This document shows positions 33,101 through 34,274 of a stretch of 34,274 bases of DNA, piece by piece. A program made the translations under genes and the position numbers. Within the stretch, counting starts at the first letter, position 1; every line of letters starts with the position of its first letter. Under the pieces are notes generated by a model. It saw only the letters and a list, made by a program, of their open reading frames with translations, was not told where the DNA came from and did no database searches. Source of the DNA: Leptolyngbya iicbica LK. GTDB lineage: Bacteria; Cyanobacteriota; Cyanobacteriia; Phormidesmidales; Phormidesmidaceae. The stretch spans positions 1,533,532 to 1,567,805 of the forward strand of contig NZ_QVFV01000001.1 in NCBI RefSeq assembly GCF_004212215.1, in the 5' to 3' direction.

Positions 33101-34274
33101 TTAGAAGGAGAAGGTTGCACGGAGTGCACCGTACCACTGGCTACCATCACCAGGATCAGCCAAAGTACCCGTGTCCAAATCGCCGTAGATAACAGCAGGA
33201 GTGATGGTCAAGAATTCGTTGACCGGCACACCCAAGTAGACTTCGAACATAGAAGGATCGCGTCTGTCGCTGTAGTCAGGCAGATCGGCGTAGTAAGCAC
33301 CGAGAGTAGACCCTTCAAAGAAGATGTCTTCGATACCAGCACCAGCCATCCAATGGAAGTCATCGTCGTCGCCGTTGTCACTCCAAGCAGCAGTACCAGC
33401 AACAAAGAACTGACCGAAGTCAAGGTTTAACAGACCAGCAAAAGTGTCAGTGAAGTTTCTGTCACCGTCACCATTACCGCGCATATAAGCAACAGCAGCG
33501 TCAATCAAACCATCGCTGATGTAGCTACCCTGGACGATGTAGGACTGGCTAGCTGCGCCAGCAATACCATCACGGGGGTCGTTGGAGCCGTCTTCGCCAT
33601 TGTCAGCGGAGTAACCAGCGTCGATAACGAAGTTGTCACCGAGAGCAGCACTACCACCAAAGGCGAAACCGCCGCCACCCATGTCGAAGTCATACAGGAC
33701 TGGACCACTAGGATCAGCAACACCAGGACCATCGAAAGGAACAATGGTGCTAACTACAAAGTCGTCAGTCTGGATGCTATTAGCAGCCACGATGAAGTCG
33801 AGATTATCGCCAACACCAAAGCTGTAGTAGAAGTCGTCAATGACGACATCAAGGTTGCCAGTGCCAGAAGCATTAGCCAGACCACCGGCAAAGTTCATGA
33901 TGCTGAAGTCATTGTCACCAGCCTGCAAACGAACGCGCAAGCGATCATCGCCAGTGAAGCTGGAGTCAAAGTTCAAGCGAGCCCGAGCGGTGAACGCCAG
34001 GTTCTCATCAGTGTCAACATCAATCCCAGTGTTGCCACCACCAATTTGAATGGTGGTTTCGCCGAAAGGAGCAACCAAGTTACCGTCGACCTGACCACGC
34101 AGTTTGGTGGTGGTGGAGAACTGCTGAGCGCGAAGTTCAGCGGTCTCAGCTTCCAGCGCATCAACGCGACCGCGCAGAGTGGCCAATTCAGCTGCAAATT
34201 CTTCCTGCAAGCGCTGAATGGTAGCCAAAGTTTCAGGGTCGAGACCACCGTCAGCAATCAAGAAACGGATGGAA
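33101..34274 (-). CDS. Iron uptake / OprB-type porin, 5' part beyond the window
   Basis: The visible 391 codons are the C-terminal part of a cyanobacterial outer-membrane porin (Som/iron-uptake porin group, carbohydrate-selective OprB fold). A short coiled coil (ETLATIQRLQEEFAAELATL, then RVDALEAETAELRAQ) links the missing N-terminal SLH domain to the barrel, which begins near FSTTTKLRGQVDGN. The barrel has alternating strands, glycine-rich turns with many aspartates (DNGDDDD, GDGDRN), and ends with YGALRATFSF, the terminal aromatic needed for outer-membrane insertion. The frame continues to the last base without a start codon, so the gene is cut by the window edge. A terminator follows. Confidence 0.92.
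   Translation of the reverse strand, partial: SIRFLIADGGLDPETLATIQRLQEEFAAELATLRGRVDALEAETAELRAQQFSTTTKLRGQVDGNLVAPFGETTIQIGGGNTGIDVDTDENLAFTARARLNFDSSFTGDDRLRVRLQAGDNDFSIMNFAGGLANASGTGNLDVVIDDFYYSFGVGDNLDFIVAANSIQTDDFVVSTIVPFDGPGVADPSGPVLYDFDMGGGGFAFGGSAALGDNFVIDAGYSADNGEDGSNDPRDGIAGAASQSYIVQGSYISDGLIDAAVAYMRGNGDGDRNFTDTFAGLLNLDFGQFFVAGTAAWSDNGDDDDFHWMAGAGIEDIFFEGSTLGAYYADLPDYSDRRDPSMFEVYLGVPVNEFLTITPAVIYGDLDTGTLADPGDGSQWYGALRATFSF

Noticed and set aside
1-34274. tRNA genes, CRISPR arrays, insertion sequences or defence genes
   Set aside because: No T-arm GTTCGAATC-like motif in a cloverleaf context, no regularly spaced repeats, and no transposase, integrase or defence-domain proteins were seen.

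Overview
The window is a stretch of core chromosome from a cyanobacterium. The photosystem II extrinsic protein PsbO, the nitrogen-control coactivator PipX with PipY, the SepF-ProC neighbourhood, a CbiQ-type EcfT and an iron-uptake/OprB-type porin together point to Cyanobacteria. So do the very many copies of the HIP1 octamer GCGATCGC and its fragments, in genes and spacers alike. Base composition is moderately GC-rich. A non-heterocystous, Leptolyngbya-like organism would fit, but the genus is an inference I cannot test here. I see no insertion sequence, prophage, CRISPR array, tRNA, rRNA or conventional defence locus.

Layout, left to right. 1-4733: an EF-G-like translational GTPase (FusA2 type) with a foldable leader, ribosomal protein L28, an ACT-domain protein, a small membrane protein on the minus strand and a rhodanese-fold protein lacking the catalytic cysteine. 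4779-9737: a trpB-rnd pair with overlapping stop and start codons, a divergent Bax-inhibitor-1 family membrane protein, a secreted glycoside-hydrolase-like protein and a small acidic conserved protein. 10132-13553: psbO, with a lipoprotein-type signal, followed by strong hairpins and a convergent Tat-exported PhoX phosphatase preceded by a cyanobacterial-style Pho box. 13798-18057, all minus strand: a MoxR AAA ATPase, RibF with an insertion, an MBL-fold hydrolase and SurE. 18400-20534, plus strand: pheS and plsY.

20563-23788 is a minus-strand cluster: pipX-pipY (4-bp overlap), then sepF, proC and a GlsB/YeaQ-like membrane protein. 24166-27957 is der-ecfT-pabB, tightly packed. 28054-29339 is a J-domain protein translationally overlapping a signal-anchored unknown. 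29571-31382 is an ArnT-like GT39 glycosyltransferase. 31467-32887 is an Rrf2 regulator overlapping cysK. 33101 to the window end is the 3' part of an outer-membrane porin.

No obvious new multi-gene system is present. The most informative observations are regulatory or architectural: a triple 8-bp repeat with 11-bp period upstream of phoX; a lipobox in PsbO; competing hairpins in the fusA2-like leader; a nested 62-bp inverted-repeat element between pabB and pipX; a promoter with an overlapping palindrome ahead of pipX; an 18-bp palindrome ahead of a small membrane-protein gene; and overlapping gene pairs (trpB-rnd, J-domain/unknown, rrf2-cysK) that suggest coupled functions. Several starts (EF-G, rpmB, trpB, psbO, phoX, sepF, proC, cysK, rrf2) are better placed downstream of the longest open frame, from ribosome binding sites or family alignment.
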